From Fistulifera solaris (Eukaryota; Bacillariophyta; Bacillariophyceae; Naviculales; Stauroneidaceae): DNA of 64,000 nucleotides. The notes beneath the pieces were generated by a model. The model worked only from the letters and a program-made list of their open reading frames with translations. It was not told the origin of the DNA and ran no database searches. Shown piece by piece: positions 11,218 through 21,482 of this stretch (within the stretch, counting starts at the first letter, position 1; every line of letters starts with the position of its first letter). The stretch lies in NCBI GenBank assembly GCA_030295235.1, contig AP026155.1, positions 558,001-622,000 on the forward strand, read 5' to 3'. A program made the position numbers and the translations under genes.

Positions 11218-12657
11218 GGCTTACTTCCGAACAATAGTATTGTGTTAGCTGAAGAGGCATGGGCCTTATCATCAACAATCATAGGTTCATACCGACAAAG
11301 TTTCAATCGTTACCAGTATGGTCTCCTTGCATTTTCGAAGCTCGGTGTCATGGAGCCAGCGCCGGCATTCCAGCCAAGAGACAATCGCCAACCGCTAACC
11401 TTACCCACACTAATGTCCATAGTAGTTGCGGAACGAATTCCACAGATGGAGGGACATTTTACTACAATGGTCATTGGTGTACTTTCGCTCCCACAACTGA
11501 GGGAAGGCCAGACCCAAGTCAATCGTACTACGTATCAAACATGAGTCCCACTCGAGCTAGGTGGGCATGGTCCTACGAAATCGAATCGATTGATGCCTAT
11601 GAGAGTTCATGACATCACGGTGGTGCTTTGCTTTAGTAGGCATGTAGGTGAGGGCATTCTCATCATCTTGGGGCGTCTAGATTGTTGACTTGGGTTAGTG
11701 AACGACGCTCAAGGGATGCCTTATCAAGTATGAAAAGAAACTTCATGTTCTTTCAGTTGAAAGAAGTCTAATAAGATAGCCAATATATATCCTCAAATCG
11801 AACTAGTCTATCTATAAAGAATAATACCGCAATGCGATGAAACAGATGGCATGCTGCATGTACAAGACCCGCGCAATTACCGACACGCTATTTCTTTTCA
11901 GTGAAACAAGCTCAGAGCTCAGACCCGATTGCACAAATGGCATGCTTATCAATGCGTCCTGTAACTGTCCTCTCATCCATAGTCCAGCTTCTTAGCATTT
12001 GCTTCATTTTTTTCTTTTTTCGATACACCAGTACTAGGAAAGCAAACTGGAAGCGACAATCAGCTACTTAATATAGCTGATTTGAAGGGAAAACGTTTAT
12101 ATTTGATTTGCCGCTGAAAGTTGAAACTAGGAGTAATCGTTGATCGGTGAAGAGTTGCGAGTTGCGAGTTGCAAGTCGCGAATTGCAATTTGAAAAATAA
12201 CTTGTCGTCGTTCGCATTTCGTATTTTAGGACTACGGTCACAAGCACAGTCACGGTCATGCCGCATCTTTCACTGTAAAGTTTCCAGTGGAAGAATTGGA
12301 AACAATCCTCGAAGGAAGAACAAAAAACAACTCTATAATTGGATGAAAAATTAGGAATAAAATATATATGTGTTAAAAAAAAAAAAAACTCTATAATTGG
12401 ATTGAGAGGAAAATGACCCCAAGACAACGAAGAATTAAAGGTGGTATACGAAGAACGCTGAACGGACTTGAAATCGAATTGGGTGATGAGGTGCACATTC
12501 TCATTTGTCCTCCGAACAGTCGAAAAGAGAACCTCGACAACATATCCGAATCTTGTAATGAAGCCGTTTAAAACAAAACAAGTATTTCTCTCATGTCCTG
12601 CCCTCACAAATTAAACCCAGGATCCAACGTTAATCATTTACTATTTCAAATGCCATT
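11218..12657. other. Long intergenic region
   Basis: About 1.4 kb, AT-rich in its second half, with a poly(A) tract near 12375 and a short GAGTTGCGAGTTGCAAG-type direct repeat at about 12155-12185. Open frames at 11242-11612 and 12060-12607 have no recognisable protein features. It is shared upstream sequence of the divergent Dsc3-like and globin genes. Confidence 0.55.
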
Positions 12658-13152
12658 ATGGTACGCGAATTAAGCTACAACACTATTAGTGAAGTCCTCG
12701 ACTCATGGGAGGCCCTCCGTAGGATTGAGGATTACGAAGAGCAAGCCGGCTTGCTTCTTTTCCGCAGACTCTTCGATAAGTCTCCTCGAGCCAAGCTTCT
12801 ATTTGGCTTCCCAATTGATTTGGATGTTCATTCCGACACAATCAAGAACTCACGTCGCTTCAAGGCTCATGCTATGTACCTGATTCAAATGATAGACTCC
12901 TCACTAAATATGTTGGGACCTGACATTGAACTCTTAACCGAGATCATGCATGCATTGGGAGAAAAACACGCACGATTCGGAGTTTTGGCAGAAATGTACT
13001 CCCAAATGGGAGACGCCTTGATCGAAGCCATGACCGTATTGCTGGGTGAAGGCGTGATGAATGAAAAAGTCGTCGAAGCCTGGCACGAAACGTATGGCGC
13101 CTTGTCTGGCGATATGATTGAAGAACATGTTAAGTATGACCTTGGCGAATGA
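12658..13152 (+). CDS. Single-domain globin
   Basis: 164-residue intronless protein with the pattern of a single-domain globin: SWEALRRIEDYEEQAGLLLF (A-B helices), LFDKSPRAKLLFGFP (C helix with a Phe in the CD position), FKAHAMYLIQMIDSSL (E helix), and LGEKHARFGV, where His is the likely proximal haem ligand (F8). LVAEMY-like G helix and a C-terminal helix (VVEAWHETYGALSGDM) complete the fold at about standard length. No targeting signal; probably cytosolic. Oxygen/NO binding is the family role; whether it scavenges NO or senses oxygen cannot be told. ATG 12658 is the first in frame. Confidence 0.85.
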   Translation: MVRELSYNTISEVLDSWEALRRIEDYEEQAGLLLFRRLFDKSPRAKLLFGFPIDLDVHSDTIKNSRRFKAHAMYLIQMIDSSLNMLGPDIELLTEIMHALGEKHARFGVLAEMYSQMGDALIEAMTVLLGEGVMNEKVVEAWHETYGALSGDMIEEHVKYDLGE

Positions 13153-13337
13153 AAACGAGTGTATCCCAATGCTGGGGTATCATAAGAGCCGGAGCATTCG
13201 AAAGGAATGCGCTTCAAGTTGTACTAGTAACGTCTTCATACTTTCATAATAACGATCAAGATAGCATCAGCACTGTTTATTGTTAGATTTTGGAGCTGCA
13301 AAGCAAAAAAAAAAGTTTTCGAGGGCCTTTCTTTTGT

Positions 13338-14357
13338 TTATAATTGACTCTTAGGGGGTCGACTGTGATACAATGCATTCGTTCCTCGCCCAAACCCCAG
13401 CTCCAATGTATACGGCTGCATCATATGACTCGTTTGTGCCTCTTGGATTACACGATTCATTTCTTGATAGACCGGTGATGACTGCCACCGTTCCTGGCGG
13501 CAATAGTCTTCTACACTCATCCACTGAATGGCGGCAATTTCGTCGGGACACGCCTCGAACACAATCTCCGCGTCAAGCAATTGCAGTACGCAAACAAAAA
13601 ATAGATCCGAATGGGTACGATACACTCGTTTGGAATCTCGACTTAAAGTCGTCAGTTGCGTCGGATGAGCTTGACGAAATTGCAAGATGCCTCGACACAC
13701 AGAGGTGAGGCCCGTTTCTTCCTTCAACTCGCGTTCCGCCGCGGCATGAATATCTTCTCCGGCATCTGTCAAACCGGTCGGCATTTTCCACAACGACCAA
13801 GCGGCCGCGGGGCCCGTCTTTTCTTGAACGACCAGCATTTGGGACGAATCGTCGGGATGGAATACCAAACAACCGACGCCGACTTGATGCGTCGGTCCGG
13901 CCGGCAATCGACTGATTGCCGAAGGATCATCGAACGACGGCAACCATGCCGATAAAATCAGCGTATTTTGCTGTACCAAATGAAAGCGAAATCCTGCGGC
14001 GACCGCCGAACCTACGTGATCGGCGTGGGCCGCCGGAACGTGCAACCAAATTCCTTTGCGTCCCTCTTGTTTCCATTGTTGCAACGAATTTTGTAAGGCC
14101 GTGCCGAAATCGGTCATCGACTGATTGAATAATATAGTCACGCCATTGTAATGGTCGTATTCCAACCATTCTTCGGGAATTTCGGGAGCACATCGACTCG
14201 TCGTTGTATTTCGAAACGACACTCCAGTGGTAGCCGCCAAACAAAGAAGACATGCCGCATTCTGTCTTTGTCGTGCCGATTGCCGAGACATCCACGCAGA
14301 AACCAAACGGGTGTTCGCGAAAGAAACCATCATCAAGAAAAGGAGTTTTTGTTTCAT
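13338..14357 (-). CDS. Nudix hydrolase with pre-Nudix domain (NUDT6-like)
   Basis: 339 residues. The Nudix box GLTDAGEDIHAAAERELKEE followed by TGL fits G-x5-E-x7-R-E-U-x-E-E-x-G-U exactly, so the metal-binding hydrolase site is intact. The region before it (WLEYDHYNGVTILFNQSMTDFG, GIWLHVPAAHADHVGSAVAAGFRFH) matches the pre-Nudix domain of NUDT6 and plant NUDT2/NUDT8-type enzymes. The N-terminus (MKQKLLFLMMVSFANTRLVSAWM) is hydrophobic with a possible cleavage site, so entry into the secretory or plastid route is plausible. Substrate likely a nucleoside-diphosphate derivative such as ADP-ribose or NADH. No frame problem. Confidence 0.9.
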   Translation of the reverse strand: MKQKLLFLMMVSFANTRLVSAWMSRQSARQRQNAACLLCLAATTGVSFRNTTTSRCAPEIPEEWLEYDHYNGVTILFNQSMTDFGTALQNSLQQWKQEGRKGIWLHVPAAHADHVGSAVAAGFRFHLVQQNTLILSAWLPSFDDPSAISRLPAGPTHQVGVGCLVFHPDDSSQMLVVQEKTGPAAAWSLWKMPTGLTDAGEDIHAAAERELKEETGLTSVCRGILQFRQAHPTQLTTLSRDSKRVYRTHSDLFFVCVLQLLDAEIVFEACPDEIAAIQWMSVEDYCRQERWQSSPVYQEMNRVIQEAQTSHMMQPYTLELGFGRGTNALYHSRPPKSQL

Positions 14358-14838
14358 TTGCTTGACATTAGAAACATGGTTGACAGAACATAGTGTTTCG
14401 TCGTTTGCGGCCTACTGGTATGCTTCACAGACGAAAGAGAGAGAAGGAAAAACAAGTACCGGTACCGCAATGACTGTTCACGATTTACGATTAAATCAAA
14501 TTCAACCGGTCCGACTTCTCTGCACGGTGCGGTCCTCGAGCCAAAGGAGTACACAAAACGGACGAAAAAGAATCAGCAAAACGTAACAAGCGACTCTTCT
14601 CTCTGTCCCAAGCTAAGATAACGAGCTAGTCACACACTATAGCTACGAGAGGGAACAATCTTCACACACTAGACTAGTACACAAATCAATATTTAAAGAT
14701 GATGCTAGAGAATGCTCCAATGGCACTAACATACAACTGCCTGGCTTTTTTATAGAATAGAGAACAAGCCGTAAAGGCTTGTCCACCTCAATACACAACA
14801 AAGCTATGAAAACTGGCGAGTTGGCCAATCTCATATGC
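14358..14838. other. Intergenic region
   Basis: About 480 bp between two minus-strand genes, no gene or structured repeat seen. Confidence 0.5.
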
Positions 14839-15717
14839 TTAGTAGTAGCTCATGCCGTTGGAATATCCACTCCATTCGCCACTGGTATCTACGACCAAGG
14901 GCTCCAATTGAGCAGTCAAGGGGAACTCCATCGTGGCCGTGTTGACAATACGAATCACGTTTCCACTTCCCGGTGTCTCGATAATCACGTAGAACGGACG
15001 TTCCAAGCCGTCTTCCGTATACACTTCCATGACTTGCTTGTTGTTGTTGGGACCTTGCAACAACTCGATGCGGGCATTCAAGGGGCGTCCGTCCGTTTTC
15101 AACAAGACGGCGACACTTTGCACGGAGGGATCGAACGGGTACGTGTGCAGAGCACCACCCTGAATTGTTCGGGATTGCTCTAAACGGACGGCCGCGAGCG
15201 GTTCTCGACTGGGGTCGGCCACCACGTTGGCCGCCAAGGGGAACTCGAGCTGACCGGTGTTGTAAATGGCAACGGCGTTGGGTCCTCGGGGAGTCTCGAC
15301 GTAGGCACAGAACGGACGACGACTTCCGTCTTCAATGTAGACGGCCATCTTTTGGGGAGTGTTATCGGGACCGTTCCAGAGATCAATGTTCGCATGTAGC
15401 GGACGGCCTTCTGTGCGCATCAATACTTGCACGCGCTCGACGTTGGGGTTGTTGAATGACCACGTCCGGAGCGAGCTTCCCTGAACAATCACGGGTTGCG
15501 TCGATTCCCAGATATCACGAGCACGTTCGACATCTCCCGATCGAGGAGAAGTACGCTGCATACCGCCGCTGACACCGCGGCCGACACCGACACCCGCGTT
15601 GGTTCCAGCGTAAGTGTAAAGGGGAGACGCACGGGTAGGAGAAGAAGGCTGCACAACGAAAGCTCCTGTGGCGGGAAGGAAAGCGCAAAGCGTCAAAATG
15701 TTGCTGTAGAACTTCAT
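14839..15717 (-). CDS. Plastid-targeted two-repeat protein, paralog A
   Basis: 292 residues, intronless. The first ~20 residues form a signal peptide (LTLCAFLPATGA) and the next residues F-V-V-Q give the A/F context of a diatom plastid presequence. The mature part has two related ~90-residue units: unit 1 begins [13 protein letters not shown] and contains RTEGRPLHANIDLWNGPDN; unit 2 begins [12 protein letters not shown] and contains [19 protein letters not shown]. Each ends with a PxGPNAVAIYNTG/EFPL-type segment. I recognise no characterised domain; the fold is likely beta-rich. Paralogs B (20004-20846) and C (21483-22403) lie nearby on the other strand. Function unknown; stromal structural or binding role is a guess. 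Confidence 0.8.
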   Translation of the reverse strand: MKFYSNILTLCAFLPATGAFVVQPSSPTRASPLYTYAGTNAGVGVGRGVSGGMQRTSPRSGDVERARDIWESTQPVIVQGSSLRTWSFNNPNVERVQVLMRTEGRPLHANIDLWNGPDNTPQKMAVYIEDGSRRPFCAYVETPRGPNAVAIYNTGQLEFPLAANVVADPSREPLAAVRLEQSRTIQGGALHTYPFDPSVQSVAVLLKTDGRPLNARIELLQGPNNNKQVMEVYTEDGLERPFYVIIETPGSGNVIRIVNTATMEFPLTAQLEPLVVDTSGEWSGYSNGMSYY

Positions 15718-16598
15718 CTTTCTTTCTTTAGAATAATACCAGTAATAGAAAGTCTTTCACTACAATAGGAAAGGAATGTGCTTTTCGCTAAACAAAACAA
15801 AAGAGGAGGAGGAAAAAGGAGAGGACGAGCTCTCTGTTCTTTGAAGTGCGTACCCACGAAATTGGACAGGGTGTTGCGAGGGTGACGTGGTGTATTGTTG
15901 GCGTAGACGACCGTAGGTTTGGGTACGAAATGGGCCGGATAGAAACTGCAGTGAATACGTCAGCAGCCAAAGGGTGAGCTATAAGGGGTGAATTTAGTAC
16001 CAATTATTGTGTCCTGTAGAGTATATCTACGTTTTTGCGTCAACTTGTCTCCACGATTCTCACTATCGAGATCACCCCTCTTGTCGGTAAAATCTGCATC
16101 GAACACGTCATGCTCGGCATCGCCGACATCATTGTGGGATAAAGTGTAGTCAAAGAATCTTTGACACTTCCGACATCGACTTCAACGAACCAGTCGCAAA
16201 CACAGCTGCAGGGTTACTGACTTCTTTACTGTAAATTAAAAAAGTAAGCAGTAGCAGATGTTCCGTTGTTCTTCTTGATTTCCGTCGAACGCACTCGACG
16301 ATTTTGGCACCGAGGATGACGTTGATGCGGTCATCCCTGGTTCTTTCTAAGGGGATAGTCAAAAGCGTAGTCGAGACACGGATGGACAGAACATGTTTTT
16401 GGTCAAAATAGGTAACACTGCGACTTGGCTTACAACAACGACACCGACCGAACCGCCACAACAGCATCAACATCAATATGCAACATCCACAATCATTATT
16501 CTATCCGATGAAACGGAAATAACGATTCAAGCATATTGTATACATCTACGCAATTAATCAAGCTCTAAAACAACTGAGAACGCGCATTCAACAATATT
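15718..16598. other. Intergenic region between divergent genes
   Basis: About 880 bp shared upstream region of paralog A and the Hbs1-like gene. A minus-strand open frame at 16150-16476 is not convincing. Probably holds both promoters; no motif assigned. Confidence 0.5.
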
Positions 16599-18251
16599 AT
16601 GTCACGGCATCGCAATGTAAAGCACATGGTCGACGATTACTACGACGAAGAAGACGATGATTATTATTACGACGACAATTATGATGACTACGACGACTCG
16701 TATGTGGCTCCGAAAACCAAGCCAAAACCAAAGAATACGCAAGTTAATAATAAACAAGTCCCGAAGCCTCAACAACCAAACAAGCCGATCATAAAGCCAC
16801 CACAAGTGACGACAAAACCGAAATCCGAACTTCCCGTTCAGAATTCTACGTCTTCATCAATTACTATTCATTCAACTCTTACAAAATCCAATGCAACTGC
16901 CCCATCACCCCCGGTACCCGAAATTTTGATTCGTGAGCAAAATTCTCACACTACACCCCTCACCGTTGTCATTTTGGGGCATGTCGATGCCGGCAAATCA
17001 TCGGTTACGGGCCATTTACTCTATCACCATCCACAAAACAATCATAGCAATAAACGCAACAAGCAAACGCCACAATACGCTTGGCTGCTTGATGAAGATG
17101 AAGAAGAACGAGCGCATGGAGTGACGATGGATATTGCCACCAAGTCGTTGCGGACCGTGTCAGGACGATTGCTTGTGTTGCAGGATGCTCCGGGACATGC
17201 GGATTACGTCCCGGCCGCCATTACGGGGACAGCACTCGCCGATGCTGCTCTATTAACGGTGGATGTCACCGACTTTTCAACGGCGTTTCAGGCGGGGCAA
17301 TTGCGGGAGCATGCGTTATTGGCGCGGGGTTTGGGAGTATCGAGTCTCTTGATTGTTTTGAATAAAATGGATTTGATCCATTGGCGGCAAGACATTTTTG
17401 ATGATGTTCAAAAGCAACTGGTGGAGTTTTTGGTTTCTCCACAATGTGGATTTTCGTCCTCGAAAGTGCGTTGTGTTCCGGTATCGGCCATGAACGGGGA
17501 TAACATTTACATGCCCATGAAAAATAGCTGGTATACCGGGCCGACGCTTTGGGAGGCTTTGGATCGGTTTGATTCCACACCGCAATATCGTAAACTACTG
17601 GAAAAGCCTTCCCGATTGCTTATTTCGGATGTTGTGGCGAGCACTGGAGGTGGAGTGTCAGTGCGGGCCAAAGTATTACAAGGATGGGTACAAATGAATG
17701 AAAACGTAATAGTGTGGCCGTACGGCGATGAAACCAGACTGACGAAACTGCAACGTTTTGATGCAGATAGTATCGATAAAGAACGATCTCAGTATGCATC
17801 CGCCGGTGAATTAATTGACGTGGTACTAACGGGCATTGATGCCGTGAGGATATCTCCGGGTCAAATATTGACTAGACCCAACCAACGCCCTCCTCTGGCA
17901 AAGAAGTGCCAGGCAACCATTATTGTGCTATCCAAGCAGCAAAACAATAGCGTTATAATTCGAGGTGCTCAGGTCACTTTTCATATGCATTCACTGGACA
18001 TTCCCTGCCACATTTCCAAATTGCATCGCTCCTTCAAACCCGATGGTAGTGTCCTGCACGAACATCCACGGGCCCTAGCGGCCCACGGAACCTCGGACGT
18101 CATTGCCTTGGTGGAATTGACACTTCAAGAACCCATTTGCATGCAAACATTCGCCGATTGTCGACCTTTGGGCCGGTTTGTATTACGTCGAGCAGGTGAT
18201 ACGATCGCGGTGGGGCGGATCGAGATGGTACTTGAACACTCGCACTCATAA
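16599..18251 (+). CDS. HBS1: Hbs1-like translational GTPase
   Basis: 550 residues, no introns, intact frame. The N-terminus MSRHRNVKHMVDDYYDEEDD matches the HBS1 N-terminal signature of the eRF3/Hbs1 family; a Pro/Lys-rich linker follows. The GTPase domain has G1 GHVDAGKSS, the switch-I text AHGVTMDIATK, G3 DAPGHADY and G4 NKMD, then EF-Tu-like domains 2 and 3 to the C-terminus (GRFVLRRAGDTIAVGRIE). With Pelota/Dom34, Hbs1 splits stalled ribosomes in no-go and non-stop mRNA decay in the cytosol. It could be confused with eRF3 or eEF1A, but the N-terminal motif favours Hbs1. The acidic DDYY-rich stretch is longer than I would expect. Confidence 0.88.
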   Translation: MSRHRNVKHMVDDYYDEEDDDYYYDDNYDDYDDSYVAPKTKPKPKNTQVNNKQVPKPQQPNKPIIKPPQVTTKPKSELPVQNSTSSSITIHSTLTKSNATAPSPPVPEILIREQNSHTTPLTVVILGHVDAGKSSVTGHLLYHHPQNNHSNKRNKQTPQYAWLLDEDEEERAHGVTMDIATKSLRTVSGRLLVLQDAPGHADYVPAAITGTALADAALLTVDVTDFSTAFQAGQLREHALLARGLGVSSLLIVLNKMDLIHWRQDIFDDVQKQLVEFLVSPQCGFSSSKVRCVPVSAMNGDNIYMPMKNSWYTGPTLWEALDRFDSTPQYRKLLEKPSRLLISDVVASTGGGVSVRAKVLQGWVQMNENVIVWPYGDETRLTKLQRFDADSIDKERSQYASAGELIDVVLTGIDAVRISPGQILTRPNQRPPLAKKCQATIIVLSKQQNNSVIIRGAQVTFHMHSLDIPCHISKLHRSFKPDGSVLHEHPRALAAHGTSDVIALVELTLQEPICMQTFADCRPLGRFVLRRAGDTIAVGRIEMVLEHSHS

Positions 18252-18741
18252 ATAAGAATAGAATATCATTTCAATCAGATCTAACCGCTTCTTTATATCT
18301 CTTAGGTAGTCGGCAAGGTTATCCGGTTTGTGAAAAGACTAAACTACGGCAGCGCTCCGACCTTTAAGCCACACACCACAAACGAAGTCGCGCGAACACG
18401 TACTAGTAGCTTATGGTGTCCTCGCTATCAATAATGCGTACACTACTTTGTACACTACTGAAACAATTTAAGATGCTTTCCGTTCGCAATTTGTTCTTGA
18501 ATTTCATTGGCCGATACACGGGTCTTGTGTATGGACACTACCTGTACTTGGGAGCCAGCCAATGCCAACAAAGATTTTTTGTAAAACGCGCGACAACATT
18601 AAGGCTTGCGCGCCTCATTCATGTGAGTTGACTCGTCCTCTTCTCATTCATTATTACTCCGCATCTCTCTCTCATGTTGTACTATTCATTCCAATCTTCG
18701 CTTTCCCTAACTCTATCTGTTACCATAGACAACTTGCAAAA
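18252..18741. other. Intergenic region
   Basis: About 490 bp; an open frame continues in frame upstream of 18742 to 18562 but its sequence looks non-coding. Nothing else seen. Confidence 0.5.
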
Positions 18742-19314
18742 ATGGAACAGCCGAAACGAATATCACTCAATTCTTCAGTCTCGTGGTTCAAAGAAAACGA
18801 GGATGTTTCTACGTCCATGGACGATCATTGGGACGATGATTTATTACTAGGTAACGAATCATTGTTTGTTTTGGAGGGAGAGCAGACATGTATTTTCTCG
18901 CCGTCCTTGATGAATGCCTCGCGTGCCGATGTGAGCGATGACGAGGATAGCGCTTGTTACAGCGACAATGGTGACAGCATTCCGACCTGGAACGACGGCG
19001 TATTTTATCACAACAATGAATTACAACAATCAGCTGATCCAAGACAATTGAAAGCTTGTACGTCATGGGAAGAATGTAGAAGAAAGCTGGAATTGTCGAT
19101 GGAACGATCCAAGAAAAGTCGATCTTGGATTGAATCGAACATCATCCAATTGTGCCATCCAAACACCCAAAAGGCTATTTACAAAACACTACAATCGACC
19201 GCGCTCATGGAAACCATTTTAAAACAAACACCAGAACGATGCCCTTGGTTCATCATCGAAGACGAGTCGAGTTCAATTACAACTTTGGAGAGGTGTAGAC
19301 ACCATGCAGAATGA
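18742..19314 (+). CDS. Hypothetical acidic protein
   Basis: 190 residues from ATG 18742 (MEQPKRISLNSS). The first half is acidic and Ser/Asp-rich (SDDEDSACYSDNGDS), the second half contains the helical stretch CRRKLELSMERSKKSRSWIE, an SMxRSxxSR pattern I have seen in small diatom hypothetical proteins, possibly a short protein-interaction or phosphorylation motif. A further ATG at 18562 would add 60 residues that do not look coding. No membrane segment or signal. No function can be given. Confidence 0.6.
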   Translation: MEQPKRISLNSSVSWFKENEDVSTSMDDHWDDDLLLGNESLFVLEGEQTCIFSPSLMNASRADVSDDEDSACYSDNGDSIPTWNDGVFYHNNELQQSADPRQLKACTSWEECRRKLELSMERSKKSRSWIESNIIQLCHPNTQKAIYKTLQSTALMETILKQTPERCPWFIIEDESSSITTLERCRHHAE

Positions 19315-20003
19315 CGAGAAGCAGAATGCGAGGAATCCAGCCATGCTTTTTGATCCTTGTTTCAAATTTCAAATAGCCAACGTATATCATGTATCGGCGC
19401 AGATCAATAACGCCCTACTTTGGCGCCTCGTACCCACGGCGTGACCCTACTTTGGGTAGCGGCTGTTCTTCGTCACTTTTTGAAACACATTTTTTGCATA
19501 TAATTCTAATACAGTGCTCTCATCTCCCTTCTGGTATTGATATGGGATGCAATAGGAAGCACACCATCAGAGACATTTCTGTTATTTGCACATTACGCCA
19601 GTCTCCTTCATCATCAGTTGAGCAATTGTGGTATTTTCTTACTTCATAGATGGTTAGTTAGTCTACTTTTTTTGCCTAGGAAAACGAAGAAAAAGCCAAT
19701 GAGCCAAATAATGGGGAGGCGCATTGCTCGCATGTTTTTGGCGCGAAAACGAACCGTCGGCCATTTGGCGTTGCGTACACATCACGCTATAGTGAGTGCA
19801 TGGTGACGTGTCCAGATTTTCGCGAACTCTTTTTTCAAGAAAGCTTTTTGTTCCAAAAGATCCAGACAACGGCACGAGATTAATGCTATCGTCTTTTCTG
19901 ATTCCTCAGCATTACAGTCGACTTTCTAAGGCTTAGAAGAGAAGCGAGTTTTTTTTCACGTAGTGTACACTCATTTCGTTTTGAACGAGTCAGAAGAATC
20001 ATC
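19315..20003. other. Intergenic region
   Basis: About 690 bp upstream of paralog B. No supported gene. Confidence 0.5.
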
Positions 20004-20846
20004 ATGAAGGTCTCTGTCTTGTTCCTCGTCGTCTTTCTTTTGCCGGCGACAGCTTTCCTTCCGCTTCGCACGCACCCTCGCGTCTCGGTCAAACAGTTCG
20101 CTTATTCCGGGGTGAATAGAGCGACGTCAACAAATCCTCCTCCGACGCCCACTGTTGCGAAACGACCCGAAGCGCGTCGTGCGAAAGAACTCTGGGAATC
20201 GACCGTTCCGGTCATTATTCACGGAAGTTCTCTCCGAACGTGGTCCTTGCCAACCCTAACGTCGAACGCGTTCAGATTCTGCTGAGGACGGAAGGACGCC
20301 CGATGCACGCCAATATTGATCTCTGGCACGGACCCGATAATACACCGCAAAAAATTGCCCTCTACATTGAAGATGGTGCCTTACGGCCTTTCCATGTCTA
20401 TGTGGAAACACCGCGCAGTCCGAATGCGGTGGCGGTCTACAACACGGCAACTAGAATTCCCTTTGGCGGCCGTGGTGGAAGCCGACGGGTTGACGGAACC
20501 ATTACCGAATCTACGGATTGGGACGAGTCCACGTGTCATCCAAGGCGGTGCCTTGCATACGTATCCGTTTGATCCTTCTGTCCAAAGTGTTGCTCTTCTT
20601 CTGAAAACGGACGGCAGACCACTAAATGCTCGCATCGAGTTGTTGCAGGGTCCCAACAACAACAAACAAGTCATGGAAGTTTTTTCGGAAGATGGTCTCG
20701 AACGACCCTTCTATGTCGTTTTGGAAACACCGGGAAGTGGCAATGTGGTCCGTATTGTCAACACGGCCACGATGGAGTTTCCGTTAACGGCATATTTGGA
20801 ACCAGTGGTGGTCGATTCGACGTATCCGCCAGGAAGGTTTTGGTAA
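20004..20846 (+). CDS. Plastid-targeted two-repeat protein, paralog B (frame-disturbed)
   Basis: Closest to paralog A. It starts with a signal peptide ([20 protein letters not shown], note ATAF) and has both ~90-residue units (GSSLRTWS..., [49 protein letters not shown]). The frame is lost at three places, all short homopolymers: TT at 20247-20248, GG at 20446-20447 and T at 20452, each apparently one base short; with those allowed for, the text matches A and C throughout. Since many other genes in the window show the same fault, I favour assembly error, but three in one gene leaves decay of this copy possible. It lies 637 bp upstream of paralog C in the same direction. Confidence 0.7.
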
Positions 20847-21482
20847 ATGGTAGAATAACGCGCAAGGGTGTGTAAACGTACGCAGTGCCTCGCTGCGGTC
20901 TAATAATTACTAGTAACTTTGTTGATGTAGTTGATTATTGTGCTCTCTTTATTTCTATTGAGGTCAAGCGTTCTCTCAGTGGAAAGTATTATAGCCATAG
21001 GATCACTGCCTTTAGGCGCTCTCTCGATATTCATTCGTTCTTAAGTTGTTCACGAGTCCTGAGTCGTGAATCGTGCTCCACGCGCGCCTCGGTCCCCGTC
21101 TATGTGGTTTGTACTTCGTACTGCAGACCCAAAATTGGTATATAATATAATGTATTCTGGTTTCATAGGACTTTAATTTTCGATTCCGGTCTTTTAAGTA
21201 AATCGACAAAGTACTAATTGATATATACCATTTACAGTGCCAGACACGGATACATAATACAATCTGTCTCGCCGAGACACGGATACATAGCCGCATTTTT
21301 CTTTGAGCGACCGTTTGGAAATGCCGATCTTGGATGAAGTCAATTGGTTGGCGGTAGATCTCAAAAGGCTTCGGCGGCGGAGATCTATTCATAACTTTTC
21401 TTTCCCCAGTTTTAATCCTTAAGTCAAGCTTACGAAAGCTTTTGTTACAGGAACGCTAGTTTTCAAATTTTTCGACGAAACG
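20847..21482. other. Intergenic region between paralogs B and C
   Basis: About 635 bp, probably terminator of B and promoter of C. The text ACACGGATACATA occurs twice close together (about 21245 and 21277), a short direct repeat. No gene. Confidence 0.5.

Noticed and set aside
11242-11612. Plus-strand open frames next to the Dsc3-like gene
   Set aside because: No recognisable motif, overlapping frames of similar length, probably upstream non-coding DNA.
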